Shown here: positions 8,148 to 16,027 of the stretch, in pieces | Position numbering within the stretch: position 1 is the first letter of the stretch | Layout of the letters: every line of letters begins with the position of its first letter | DNA from: Bacillota bacterium | Lineage (GTDB): Bacteria; Bacillota; Sulfobacillia; JAJYWN01 | Assembly (NCBI GenBank): GCA_021791495.1 | Contig: JAJYWN010000051.1 | Location: forward strand, 1-64,000 | Direction of reading: 5' to 3' | Length of the DNA: 64,000 nt | The notes under the pieces: generated by a model | What the model saw: only the letters and a program-made list of their open reading frames with translations | Database searches by the model: none | Told to the model about the DNA's origin: nothing | Position numbers and translations under genes: made by a program

Positions 8148-9296
8148 CTACCTGCCAAGACGTGGCGGTAGTGCCGGTACGATCACGTTGGCGTTGGCTT
8201 TCTGTTCGTCAAGGCTCACGTCGGACGCTTTCAGGAACAAGCTGGCGTTGGCGTGACAGCTGTCGCAGCTTTTGTTCTGGTCGGTGACCCGAAGGATGTT
8301 GTGGGGCGTGGCTTTCTTCCAGGTCGCCTGGTTGTCGAACCCGGTCAGGAAGTCCTTTCCGTAGTAGGCGAAAGTATCGCGCGCCACTGGAACGTGCCTC
8401 ACGACCACGAAATCCCAGGGAGCGTCCGCCGTCTTATTGGGGTTACGCCCGATCTTGAAGTTGAACTCAGACTTGTCGACTTTGTAGTAGGCCAGACCTT
8501 TGGCGTCCTTCCCAACGTGGCATCCGTAGCAGGTGTTATAAGACTGGGAATGGCATACCTGGCATTGCAGGGTCGGCAGGCCGCTGGTTGTTCCACCGGT
8601 GGCTGAGGCCTGAGCGTGTATCTTATGCTGGTCCACCTTAGCGAACTTGTCGCTGTTCAGATGGCAAGAGACGCACGATGGTCTGGCGGGCGCCTGATAG
8701 CGGCCTGTCGGAGGAGCTGCTGTTCCGTGCAGTTCGTCTTCCGTGTGGCATGCGGCGCATTGCAGCCCTCCAGGGGTCCAGTGGACGTCCGGCTTTAGAG
8801 CTACCGTGGCATCCTCGGGGGCCTTACCCATGAACTCGCGTTCAATGCGACTGCCGTGGCAGGCTGTGCAGTTCAGAACGGAGTTTGGGACGCTGTAGAA
8901 GTTGTGGCCGTCGACCAGCCCACCGCCCGAATACTGCGGGCGGGAAACATGACAGTCCCCGCAGGTCGTGGTGTGGCACGACGCACAGTGGGTGTTGACG
9001 GGCCCCTGCAACACGTCCTTGGCCGCGGGGTCGACGCGGGCCGCCAGGACCCCCACGTCCAGGTTAACTATGCCGGCGCTGGTCCAGTGCAGGTTCTTTT
9101 GGAACATGTCCACCGACTTTGTGTGGCAGGTTTTGCAGACGGCGACGTTCTCGTCGGGCTTGACCTTCATGCCCTTATGGGCTTCGGTGCGCGCGCGCGC
9201 CACGGCCTGTCCGCCGTGACAGGTGGTGCATTTCTGCTTGCCGTGAGTGGTGGCGAGGAAATCGGGACTTACCAGCACCTTCTGATCCACCTCCAA
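8148..9296 (-). CDS. multihaem cytochrome c, main part (10 CxxCH)
   Basis: A 382-residue segment with ten CxxCH haem c motifs (CTTCH, CKTCH, CASCH, CGDCH, CTACH, CAACH, CVSCH, CQVCH, CYGCH, CDSCH), including the close pair CASCHTTTCGDCH. It has no signal peptide of its own. It lies in exactly the same frame as the upstream 9315-9542 segment, which supplies the membrane anchor and one more haem motif; only a TGA at 9315-9317 separates them. Without read-through, translation would have to restart, for example at GTG 9278, which has GGAGG about 11 nt upstream, and the product would stay cytoplasmic without haem attachment. It was probably one 11-haem periplasmic-side electron-transfer protein. 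Confidence 0.85.
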   Translation of the reverse strand: MEVDQKVLVSPDFLATTHGKQKCTTCHGGQAVARARTEAHKGMKVKPDENVAVCKTCHTKSVDMFQKNLHWTSAGIVNLDVGVLAARVDPAAKDVLQGPVNTHCASCHTTTCGDCHVSRPQYSGGGLVDGHNFYSVPNSVLNCTACHGSRIEREFMGKAPEDATVALKPDVHWTPGGLQCAACHTEDELHGTAAPPTGRYQAPARPSCVSCHLNSDKFAKVDQHKIHAQASATGGTTSGLPTLQCQVCHSQSYNTCYGCHVGKDAKGLAYYKVDKSEFNFKIGRNPNKTADAPWDFVVVRHVPVARDTFAYYGKDFLTGFDNQATWKKATPHNILRVTDQNKSCDSCHANASLFLKASDVSLDEQKANANVIVPALPPRLGR

Positions 9297-9314
9297 CGGA
9301 GGCAGAGCTCCGCC

Positions 9315-9542
9315 TCACCCCTCACCCGAGGTCTCGGACGATTTCTCCGCCACGGGCATGGGCTCGGCTTTCAAGGAGGCGGCCAGGTTCTCCCTACTAG
9401 TATGACACTTGATGCATGAAGTCGAGGGTGAACCATCGCCACCGGCCAGGGCGCCGATGGCAGCCCCGACCGCTCCGGCGCCGGCTAGGACGAGCAAGAG
9501 GACACTTGCTCCTAGCAGGATGTTTCGCAGTGATAGCTTCAT
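9315..9542 (-). CDS. N-terminal part of the multihaem cytochrome, ended by in-frame TGA
   Basis: ATG at 9542 with the strong SD GGGAGGTGAGACA. The product has a signal/anchor helix (LLGASVLLLVLAGAGAVG), then one haem motif CIKCH at about residue 44, and a Glu/Ser-rich linker ending SGEG before TGA at 9315. The next codons (GGC GGA GCT...) continue in frame into the ten-haem segment. A single base change (for example GGA or CGA to TGA in a Gly-rich linker) would explain the break. The alternatives are a sequencing error or programmed read-through. As it stands the gene is split and possibly a pseudogene. Confidence 0.8.
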   Translation of the reverse strand: MKLSLRNILLGASVLLLVLAGAGAVGAAIGALAGGDGSPSTSCIKCHTSRENLAASLKAEPMPVAEKSSETSGEG

Positions 9543-9636
9543 TGTCTCACCTCCCTTTCTTTCGTATGTTTGTCCTGGTACGAATGTCCTGGGACATTGC
9601 ACAGTTCGGCCTAAGGGTATGCGGAAACCTTGTAGT

Positions 9637-9666
9637 TTGTTATCACAAATTCAAAAGTGATATAAT
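9637..9666 (+). promoter_or_regulatory. sigma-A-type promoter of the LysR gene with overlapping dyad
   Basis: -10 TATAAT at 9661-9666 and -35 TTGTTA at 9637-9642, spacer 18. The -35 is covered by the inverted repeat TTTGT-tatc-ACAAA (9636-9649). The dyad sits in the divergent region between the cytochrome and the LysR gene, a usual place for a LysR autoregulatory site. Binding is inferred. Confidence 0.6.
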
Positions 9667-9706
9667 GTTGGCGTAGTACCTCGGAGCACTCTGGGGAGGG
9701 ATCTGC

Positions 9707-10615
9707 CTGGATACTGAAAGCCTGAGGGTCTTCTGTGCCGTGGCCCGCGCCGGCAATCTTAGCCGGGCCGCCAAAGCTTTGAACTACAGTCAGCCAGCCA
9801 TCAGCGCGCGCATGGCCCGCCTGGAACGATCTCTGGGGATGCCCCTGATCGAGAGGCATAGCCGGGGCGTTTCGCTGACTGCCGCGGGGGAAATCGTGGC
9901 CGAACACGCCAGGCGCATGATTGAACTGGAGGATGCCATTAAAGACCGGCTGAGCTATCTGTCGGCGAGGAGGAGCCGCCTGTTGCCGGTTTCCGCCGGC
10001 TACATCGCGGGGACCTACTACCTCCCTTGCAGCGTTTGGACCTTCGAGCAGGGTAACCGCGGTGTGCATATCCGGCTGACCGTGACCACGCCGCTAGAGG
10101 TGATCCACAGCGTAATCGACGGGCGATCGGAAATCGGAGTGTGTGAGGGCGGAGTCGAGTCGGATGGAGTTCTTTCGGTCGAGGTGATCGGCAACGAACC
10201 TGTCTGGTTGGTGACGGCCCCGTCCTACGGGCAGCGATGCCACCCTGGCTCCAAGGCCGATGTCTCGCTGAGTAGGCTGAACCTCCTGGCATTGGACTAC
10301 GGATCGGGGCTACGCGAGCTAACCGAGGGTTACCTGGCCGGGAGCGGGCGAAACCTGGGGATAGCTCAAACGTGGAAGATGACCAGCCTGGAGGGGCTGA
10401 AAGCCGCGCTGGTGGGCGGTCTGGGAATGGCCTTCCTACCCCGGTGCGCGGTGATCAAGGAGATCCACGAAAGAAAACTGACACAGGTGGCGTTGCCCGA
10501 CGGGTGCTTCGACCTTCCGGTCTCTTTGGTTTACCGACAAGACCACGAACTCAGCGCTGAAGCTGTCCGTTTCCTGGAGTTTCTCAAACGCCCCTGTGCC
10601 GCCTGCAATCTGTGA
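9707..10615 (+). CDS. LysR-family transcriptional regulator, probable CTG start
   Basis: A roughly 302-residue LysR regulator. The N-terminal helix-turn-helix LRVFCAVARAGNLSRAAKALNYSQPAISARMARLE is complete only if translation begins upstream of the GTG at 9740. The only well-placed initiator is CTG 9707, six bases after GGGGAGGG, giving the family-typical (M)DTESLRVF. The co-inducer domain follows (from about residue 90). Divergent to the cytochrome/rhodanese genes and upstream of tusA, it is a likely regulator of this redox/sulfur region. The inducer is unknown. Confidence 0.88.
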   Translation: MDTESLRVFCAVARAGNLSRAAKALNYSQPAISARMARLERSLGMPLIERHSRGVSLTAAGEIVAEHARRMIELEDAIKDRLSYLSARRSRLLPVSAGYIAGTYYLPCSVWTFEQGNRGVHIRLTVTTPLEVIHSVIDGRSEIGVCEGGVESDGVLSVEVIGNEPVWLVTAPSYGQRCHPGSKADVSLSRLNLLALDYGSGLRELTEGYLAGSGRNLGIAQTWKMTSLEGLKAALVGGLGMAFLPRCAVIKEIHERKLTQVALPDGCFDLPVSLVYRQDHELSAEAVRFLEFLKRPCAACNL

Positions 10616-10620
10616 TACGC

Positions 10621-10845
10621 CTAGCGTTTCATTAGAGTAAGCTGCCAGATTCCACGCTCATCTCTGACCACATCGGTGCCAAAGGAGTTCTGCCGGGCCC
10701 ATTCAAGGATATTCCGTACCGCCTGCGGCTCTGCGGTGTCGACGATGATGGTGCCGCCTGAGCGGAGTGTCGCCGCTTCCTCCTGCACGCGCAAGAGCGG
10801 TATAGGGCAGATGTCACGGACCGCATCGATCTTCCGAGTCTCCAA
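10621..10845 (-). CDS. tusA: TusA-family sulfurtransferase
   Basis: A 74-residue TusA/SirA/YedF-like protein with the hallmark CPIPLLRVQEE (cysteine at about residue 14) and the compact beta-alpha fold ending RDERGIWQLTLMKR. The TTG start has GGAGGG about ten bases upstream. TusA proteins carry persulfide on this cysteine and deliver it to DsrE, Hdr or biosynthetic partners. With DsrE, the rhodaneses and Hdr nearby it fits a sulfur-relay set, although it lies in a separate, convergent transcription unit next to the LysR gene. Confidence 0.88.
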   Translation of the reverse strand: METRKIDAVRDICPIPLLRVQEEAATLRSGGTIIVDTAEPQAVRNILEWARQNSFGTDVVRDERGIWQLTLMKR

Positions 10846-10891
10846 ATGACGGTCTTCCCTCCGCCCCCGCGGACCTTGGGTGTCGTTGTTG

Positions 10892-11305
10892 CTACTCTTT
10901 CTGCTTCTCCGCGAGCTTAGGGGCCTTCATCAAGGCGGCCGTGAGGGGATATTCCGCCGCCATCGTGCCATCGAGGTAGACCTGGACCCAATAGGTGCCC
11001 TGCCTCTCAAAGGTCAGGTTCTCCACCTTCAAGGCCACCGTGTGGATGCGGCTGCGGTCGGCCAGGTAGAACTTGGTCTCCGGCCCTTCCATGATTACGC
11101 GCTGACCGTCCGGAGACTCGATGCGGACCTTCTCCGTATGCTCCCCAGTGCCACCGGACCAGCGGTTCACGATCATCATCTCGGGGTGGGTGGCGGGAAA
11201 AGCGCTGGCCAGCACCACTTCAAAAATGCCAAGGTAGTTCGGTTTGCCGCCCTCGGTGACCTGAACTTGGTCACACAGGACAGAGAACTGCAAAACGGGT
11301 TTCAA
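10892..11305 (-). CDS. DUF6941-like protein
   Basis: A 137-residue protein beginning MKPVLQFSVLCDQVQV, with EGGKPNYLGIFEVVLASAFPA and a beta-rich body ending in a Lys/Glu-rich tail. This resembles the DUF6941 family, proteins of unknown function that look like small beta-sandwiches with an N-terminal cysteine. The TTG start at 11305 is preceded by AAGGAG. No catalytic motif can be named, and it has no signal peptide or membrane helix. The family assignment is from memory of the conserved opening and is moderate. Confidence 0.6.
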   Translation of the reverse strand: MKPVLQFSVLCDQVQVTEGGKPNYLGIFEVVLASAFPATHPEMMIVNRWSGGTGEHTEKVRIESPDGQRVIMEGPETKFYLADRSRIHTVALKVENLTFERQGTYWVQVYLDGTMAAEYPLTAALMKAPKLAEKQKE

Positions 11306-11428
11306 AAGACCACTCCTTGTTATGCCTCAAAGGAAGCACAACGCATTTCGCATCCAACGTCCGGAATTCCTGCCTCTTCCTGCCTCTTCCCGCCTGCTCG
11401 CCAGCGAGGACCCGGCGGCTCGCGGGCA

Positions 11429-12946
11429 TCAGGATTTTCCTTTTCTCACCAGCATGGATAGCCTGCCACCGCGGTAGCGGACGATACCATCGGCGGCGCC
11501 GCTTCCTCCCCACGGCACCCCTTCCGCCTTCCCGGCGGCGATAGAGTCACTAAGTTGGATGGCGTCCCAGAGGAGACCTGTGGGGCTAACCGGATCATCG
11601 TGGCCGCCCAGGATGAAGTTGATGTCCATCGCCAGATTCGAGAGACGGGCCAGGCTCTCCCGGAAGGCGCAGAAATCGGCGTCGGCGGTCTGGAGCCACA
11701 TGGTCCCGGCATACAGGGAGTCGGCCGTGAACAACAGGTGGCAGGCGCGGTCGAACAGGCAGATGCTACCGGGGGAGTGTCCCGGAGTGTGGATTACCTC
11801 AAGTGACCGGCCGCCCAGATCCAGACGGTCCCGGTCGGCCACCGCCCGAGTCGCCGCCGAGGGACGGATGCGGTAGTCCCGGGGTGTGAAACGGGCCGGC
11901 AGGAAGGGCCTGATCTCGGCCCGCTTCTGAGCCGCCGCCAAGGTCGCCCGCAGGCCCGTCATATCCGGCTCCTGTTCCAGCCGTCGCCGTTCGTAGCGGT
12001 GGGTGGCGATATCCGCGAAACCAGAGTTCCCACCCACGTGGTCCCAGTGGGAATGGGAGTTCACCACCAGCACGGGGAGCCAGGTGGTCTCCTTGACCAC
12101 GGCGCCGATGTCCCCAACTCCCATGCCGGTGTCGATAAGGACGGCGAGACGGGAACCCACTACAAGGTAAGAGTTCACCCACGACACCCCGTAGGAGGGA
12201 GCTACCAGCCCCAGCGGTTCCGAAATGGCGTGGACGCCCTCGGCCACTTCATGGACGGAGAACCAGGAGTACGTCCCCTGCCGGGCGATGGTCCGCCCGC
12301 CGGCAGCAGCGGAGGAGGAGGAGGAAGAGGAAGAGGAAGAGGAAGAGGAAGCCCGCCCGCGGGGCGATGGCCTGACCGAGGTCGACGCCGACGCCGACCG
12401 GTTCTCCGCAAAGAACTCTTCCACCACTTCCACGACGCGCCTTAAGGTCACCTGTCCAAGGTTGGGTGTGTTGCGCAGGGTGGCGAAGGGCAGCGAAAGG
12501 AGATCATCCAAAGTGAGAAGCTCCAGGCGGGTGAAAGCGTTCGCCGCCCGGGTCGGAAACGGAATCTCGGTGAGGGATCTCTGGAGGGCCTGCCGGCCCA
12601 CGGGCTGGCGGGAAAGCCATTGCCACTTCAAAGCCAGGTCCGGGTCGCCGCCCTCGGCTCCGCGCCGGTCCGTCACCCCGGCCACAGCGCGCGCCCAGTC
12701 CACGAAGGATGAGAAACGCTGGTTGGCCTCACGCGCCCGTGCGGCACCGAGAATCGCCGTCAGCCTGGTCTGGCTGACCCGGGCAAACTCGCCCACCGAA
12801 TGCAGACCCTCCGCACCCAAGTCGTCAAGAGCGGAGCCGGACAAGCCTGCCAATCCGAGAGGCCAGTCCGAAAACTCCGGACCGGCCGCGGCCAACTCGT
12901 TCTTCAGGTTGCTCGCCTTCCTGGCCACCATCGCCCTGGGCGCCAC
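11429..12946 (-). CDS. MBL-fold metallo-hydrolase with N-terminal helix-hairpin-helix region
   Basis: A 505-residue two-part protein. Residues 1-190 contain alpha-helical HhH-like segments, including TLDDLLSLPFATLRNTPNLGQVTLRRVVEVV, which resembles the RNA polymerase alpha C-terminal domain. A poly-serine linker (about residues 198-212) joins it to a metallo-beta-lactamase domain with HSHWDHVGG (metal ligands, about residues 297-305), HTPGHSPGSICLF, and GGHDDPVSP near the end. A thiolesterase/glyoxalase II-like or nuclease-like hydrolase is possible, but the substrate is not shown. The serine run is encoded by a TTCCTC-type microsatellite. The start is uncertain (GTG 12946 or ATG 12931). Confidence 0.82.
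   Translation of the reverse strand: MAPRAMVARKASNLKNELAAAGPEFSDWPLGLAGLSGSALDDLGAEGLHSVGEFARVSQTRLTAILGAARAREANQRFSSFVDWARAVAGVTDRRGAEGGDPDLALKWQWLSRQPVGRQALQRSLTEIPFPTRAANAFTRLELLTLDDLLSLPFATLRNTPNLGQVTLRRVVEVVEEFFAENRSASASTSVRPSPRGRASSSSSSSSSSSSSAAAGGRTIARQGTYSWFSVHEVAEGVHAISEPLGLVAPSYGVSWVNSYLVVGSRLAVLIDTGMGVGDIGAVVKETTWLPVLVVNSHSHWDHVGGNSGFADIATHRYERRRLEQEPDMTGLRATLAAAQKRAEIRPFLPARFTPRDYRIRPSAATRAVADRDRLDLGGRSLEVIHTPGHSPGSICLFDRACHLLFTADSLYAGTMWLQTADADFCAFRESLARLSNLAMDINFILGGHDDPVSPTGLLWDAIQLSDSIAAGKAEGVPWGGSGAADGIVRYRGGRLSMLVRKGKS
12311..12350. repeat. GGA/AGA microsatellite encoding poly-Ser
   Basis: A purine-rich run of GGAGGA and GGAAGA units on the + strand. Read on the - strand it gives about 14 consecutive serines that link the HhH-like and MBL domains. 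Slippage-prone by composition. Confidence 0.75.
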
Positions 12947-12950
12947 TCCG

Positions 12951-14750
12951 TCAAGGACGGACGGGGCGCGTCTCCACTTCGAATTCGGCGTCGGCGGGCA
13001 GGACCGTCTGCCTGGGTACCTGCTGGGACTGATGCGTCGACTGTGCCTGCTGAACCTGCTGTGCCCGCGGCCTCAAGATGACGTGCCTGGCCCAGTCGGC
13101 CCTCTCCTCGGGGAATTCCTCGCGGAAGTGGGCGCCCCGGCTTTCCTCGCGCTCCAACGCCGCCCGGGCCACCATGCGCGCCACGAACACCAGGTTCTCC
13201 GCTTCCAGGGCGGCCATCAAGTCCTGCCACGACGCCACGGCCAGGTCGGGCAGCGAAGCCACCAACGCGGTGATCTCACCGTAGGCTTGCCGCAGGTTGG
13301 CCGCGTTGCGGACGGGGCCCAGATAACGGTCGCACACCTTGTTCAGAGCGGCCTTTAACTCCGCCGGCTGGACCTTGCCGCCGGAGCCAGTCCCGGCCCC
13401 TGCCGCATTATCTCTCCACCTCTGAATCTGGGCCAGCTCCGGCCACTCCGCCGGGGAGTTCTCCGTGCCGGTGTCGCCGGCGGCTCCGGCCGCCCCGCCG
13501 GCTTCGGGTGCGTTCGGCGTCCCGCTCCGGACTTTGGCCGCGTAGGCCGCCGCCGCCCGGCCGGCTCGGGTGCCGAAGACGGTGATATTAGAAAGAGCGT
13601 TACCGCCGACCCGGTTGGCGCCATCCACGCCGCCGGTGGACTCGCCGCAGGCGTAGAGGCCGGGCACGCCCGTCCATCCGTGCTCGTCGATGACCGCGCC
13701 ACCGCAGAAGTAGTGCTGCGTGGGCCGGATGCGCACGGGGCCGTCGGCCACCGTATATCCCTTGGGCAGGAACGGTTTCAGCCATTTCAGCAGGTCGTCC
13801 CGGCGCTGGCCCGCTTCGGCCCGCTCCAAGTGCAAGAACACTTCATTTCCCGCGTGCCACTGGCGGGCGATGGCCACGGTACAACGGTCCCGGGCGTGGA
13901 GATTGGCCTGTCGGCCGTCCTCCAGCTCCATGGGGTCCAGCACCTCTTCCCGGAGGAAGTCGCGGCCCTCGGAGTTTCGCAGAGGCGCCACATCGATGCA
14001 CCCCAGGTCGATCAGGTACGGCACCGACCCCGGCTCCGCCAGGGAGATGGGATAGAACTGCACGAACTCCATGTCTTGCATGGGAACTCCCGCCGCGAAG
14101 AGTAGGCGGTAGCCGTCGCCGGTGGTGTGGATGGGGTTGTCGGTGCGCGAATAGATGCGCCCGCCGCCGCCCGTGGCCACGATCAGCGCCGCGGCCTGGA
14201 CTTCCACCGGCTGGCCGGACTGCAGGCGTACGCCGCGGACCCCGGCCACCTCTCCGCCGCCGGTGCCATCGCCCCCCGCGAAAAGCGGAGCAGTGGCAAA
14301 GAAGTCCTCAATGATCACGGCGTCGGTCCGCCGCAGGTGATCCGCCAGCGGTAAGGTCATGCCTGTTCCGCCCTGCAGGCGCGAGCGGGAGAACGGGGTA
14401 ACGCTGCACCCGCTCTTCCGCCACTGGGCCCGGACCCCGAACCGCTCCAGGCTCTTCACCGTCAGCGCCGCCTCTGAGCACAACGTCCGCAGGAGGTCGC
14501 CGTCGTTAAGACCGCGACCGGCGCGCCGGGTGACCGCCTCGTGGTCTTCAATCGACAGGCCCTGCCCAGCGCCCAGTACCGGCTCGACGCCGAAGGTGAA
14601 GCCGCCGCCGGCGTAAGTGGTGCAGTTGTTCAACCCGAGGACGGATTTCGACAACAGAGCCACCTTGGCGCCCGCCTCCTGAGCCACAGCCGCCGCCACC
14701 AGGCCGGCGCCGCCGGCTCCGACCACTGCCACATCGACTTTGACCGTCAT
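12951..14750 (-). CDS. FAD-dependent fumarate reductase/succinate dehydrogenase-type flavoprotein
   Basis: A roughly 599-residue flavoprotein of the FrdA/SdhA/L-aspartate oxidase superfamily. It has the N-terminal FAD fold VDVAVVGAGGAGLVAAAVAQEAG, catalytic-core segments HTTGDGYRLLFAAGVPMQDMEFVQFYP and LYACGESTGGVDGANRVGGNALSNITVFG, and a C-terminal helical domain. It ends in a Gln-rich tail (QQVQQAQSTHQSQQ). No iron-sulfur or membrane partner lies beside it, so whether it reduces fumarate, oxidises another C4 acid or acts on a different enoate is open. The start ATG 14750 gives the usual MTVKVDV opening; ATG 14762 is an alternative. It lies immediately downstream of cobO. Confidence 0.85.
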   Translation of the reverse strand: MTVKVDVAVVGAGGAGLVAAAVAQEAGAKVALLSKSVLGLNNCTTYAGGGFTFGVEPVLGAGQGLSIEDHEAVTRRAGRGLNDGDLLRTLCSEAALTVKSLERFGVRAQWRKSGCSVTPFSRSRLQGGTGMTLPLADHLRRTDAVIIEDFFATAPLFAGGDGTGGGEVAGVRGVRLQSGQPVEVQAAALIVATGGGGRIYSRTDNPIHTTGDGYRLLFAAGVPMQDMEFVQFYPISLAEPGSVPYLIDLGCIDVAPLRNSEGRDFLREEVLDPMELEDGRQANLHARDRCTVAIARQWHAGNEVFLHLERAEAGQRRDDLLKWLKPFLPKGYTVADGPVRIRPTQHYFCGGAVIDEHGWTGVPGLYACGESTGGVDGANRVGGNALSNITVFGTRAGRAAAAYAAKVRSGTPNAPEAGGAAGAAGDTGTENSPAEWPELAQIQRWRDNAAGAGTGSGGKVQPAELKAALNKVCDRYLGPVRNAANLRQAYGEITALVASLPDLAVASWQDLMAALEAENLVFVARMVARAALEREESRGAHFREEFPEERADWARHVILRPRAQQVQQAQSTHQSQQVPRQTVLPADAEFEVETRPVRP

Positions 14751-14788
14751 TGCTTCGACCATGCCCGGATCCGTCCACCCTTCCAAAA

Positions 14789-15325
14789 CTAGAACTCGAT
14801 CCCTTCCCTGGCCGGTACCCCATCGGCGTAGTGATGCTTTATCTCCTGGACCTCACTGACCATGTCGGCCCGGTCCATCAAAGGCTGCGGTGCCCAGCGT
14901 CCGGTCAGCACCAGGTCCACGTGGGGAGGGCGCTCGTCCAGGAGCTTCATGACGGCATCCAGGGAGATGAGACGGAAGTCCAGAGCGACATTGATCTCGT
15001 CCAGGATGACCAAGTCGTACTCACCTGAACGAATGACTTCGCCGGCGCGGGACAAGGCCTTCATCGCCAAGTCAACATCTTCCCAGGCCGGGTGGGTTTT
15101 ACTGACGAAACTCTCCCGCCCCCACTGCTCGACGGTGATCTGGGGCAGGTGGCGGCGGATGGCCTGGATCTCGCCGTAGGTCTCGCTGCCCTTCATGAAT
15201 TGGAGGATGAATACGGAGAAGTCGTGGCCGGCGGCGCGCAAGGCCAACCCCAGGGCGGCGGTGGTTTTGCCCTTGCCGTTCCCTGTATACAGCATGACCA
15301 GCCCTTTTTTCTCGCGGTTTGCCAT
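14789..15325 (-). CDS. cobO: cob(I)yrinic acid a,c-diamide adenosyltransferase
   Basis: A 178-residue ATP:corrinoid adenosyltransferase of the CobA/CobO/BtuR family. The P-loop is GNGKGKTTAALGLALRAAG (about residues 15-33), followed by FILQFMKGSETYGE, the DLVILDEINVALDF strand with catalytic acids, and the conserved LTGRWAPQPLMDRADMVSE block. It makes adenosylcobalamin from reduced corrinoid in the cytoplasm. It sits between the flavoprotein and a TIGR04076 gene in a - strand run. No cobalamin riboswitch was recognised upstream. Confidence 0.93.
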   Translation of the reverse strand: MANREKKGLVMLYTGNGKGKTTAALGLALRAAGHDFSVFILQFMKGSETYGEIQAIRRHLPQITVEQWGRESFVSKTHPAWEDVDLAMKALSRAGEVIRSGEYDLVILDEINVALDFRLISLDAVMKLLDERPPHVDLVLTGRWAPQPLMDRADMVSEVQEIKHHYADGVPAREGIEF

Positions 15326-15338
15326 GGCTGGTGGTGTT

Positions 15339-15608
15339 CTACTGTTTCTTGACGCGGCGTAATTCGAAGGTGACGGGGTTTGTGCCGTCAGAGCAGGTCA
15401 CTTCCACCGCGTCCGGTTCCTCGGCCCACGGGAAAGTTCCGCCGAACTGCATGGTGCGGATGTCGGGGAGCAAGGTGCCGAACGCCGACAGACAGACGCC
15501 GCCCGGCGTCGTCCCGGAACAGACCCAGCGGTCACCCTTCTCATGGCCCCAAGCGCAATGACCCTTCTGATTAACGACGGTGATAACGACATCGTACCTA
15601 TCGGCCAC
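15339..15608 (-). CDS. TIGR04076 family protein
   Basis: An 89-residue protein starting at GTG 15608, with GGGGAGGT eight bases upstream. The conserved pattern is VVITVVNQKGHCAWGHEKGD, then GGVCLSAFGTLLPDIRTMQFGG, then a C-terminal VTCSDGTNPVTFELRRVKK, matching the small cysteine-containing TIGR04076 proteins common in anaerobic Bacillota. Four cysteines (QKGHC, WVCSG, GGVCL, VTCSD) could bind metal or sulfur. The longer frame back to 15737 is not supported by an SD. The function of the family is unknown. Confidence 0.78.
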   Translation of the reverse strand: MADRYDVVITVVNQKGHCAWGHEKGDRWVCSGTTPGGVCLSAFGTLLPDIRTMQFGGTFPWAEEPDAVEVTCSDGTNPVTFELRRVKKQ

Positions 15609-15763
15609 GTGGCAGACCTCCCCGGACAACTCTTCCGTGCCTGGATTCCGCCGCCCGGAGCCAAATTCCTCCCAGGAACCTTTTGGCGTGGCATTCGTAG
15701 GAAGTGACGGACTTGGTGCAGAATAACTGGCGGGCATACGCCGGTGTTCAAGGGAGGTTCGTG

Positions 15764-16027
15764 GTGGACTTTTCGTTGATCGAATACACGCTCTGGGTCA
15801 TGGTGGCCTTTTGGAGCCTGGTCCTGATCGATAACGTCTATGCCAAGGTCGCCGGAGGACTCCTCCTGGCTCTGGCCTTCGTCCGCGCGCTCCTGGAACC
15901 CAACCGGCCGATTAGCGGCCGCGAGGGCTCCGACCACCCTGGGCACTCCAGTCCACCGGCGCCGGGCACTGACGACCAAGGCCCTGCCGGTGCTGAACCT
16001 CATAGAGGAGGCCGTAACGTCTTCTAG
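15764..16027 (+). CDS. small two-helix membrane protein
   Basis: Product of about 87 residues from a GTG at 15764 (or 15761) just after AGGGAGGT. It has two probable membrane segments (YTLWVMVAFWSLVLIDNVY and AKVAGGLLLALAFVRALLE) followed by a Pro/Gly/His-rich cytoplasmic or external tail. It is read on the opposite strand to its neighbours. No family recognised; the SD and membrane pattern support a real gene. Confidence 0.5.
   Translation: MDFSLIEYTLWVMVAFWSLVLIDNVYAKVAGGLLLALAFVRALLEPNRPISGREGSDHPGHSSPPAPGTDDQGPAGAEPHRGGRNVF

Noticed and set aside
9315-9317. TGA as selenocysteine in the cytochrome
   Set aside because: It lies in a Gly-rich linker, not at a redox site, and I saw no SECIS-like hairpin directly downstream; a mutation or sequencing error is simpler.
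12225-13358. 377-codon + strand frame opposite the MBL/flavoprotein genes
   Set aside because: Spans two convincing antisense genes and their junction, with Arg/Ser/Pro-rich random composition.
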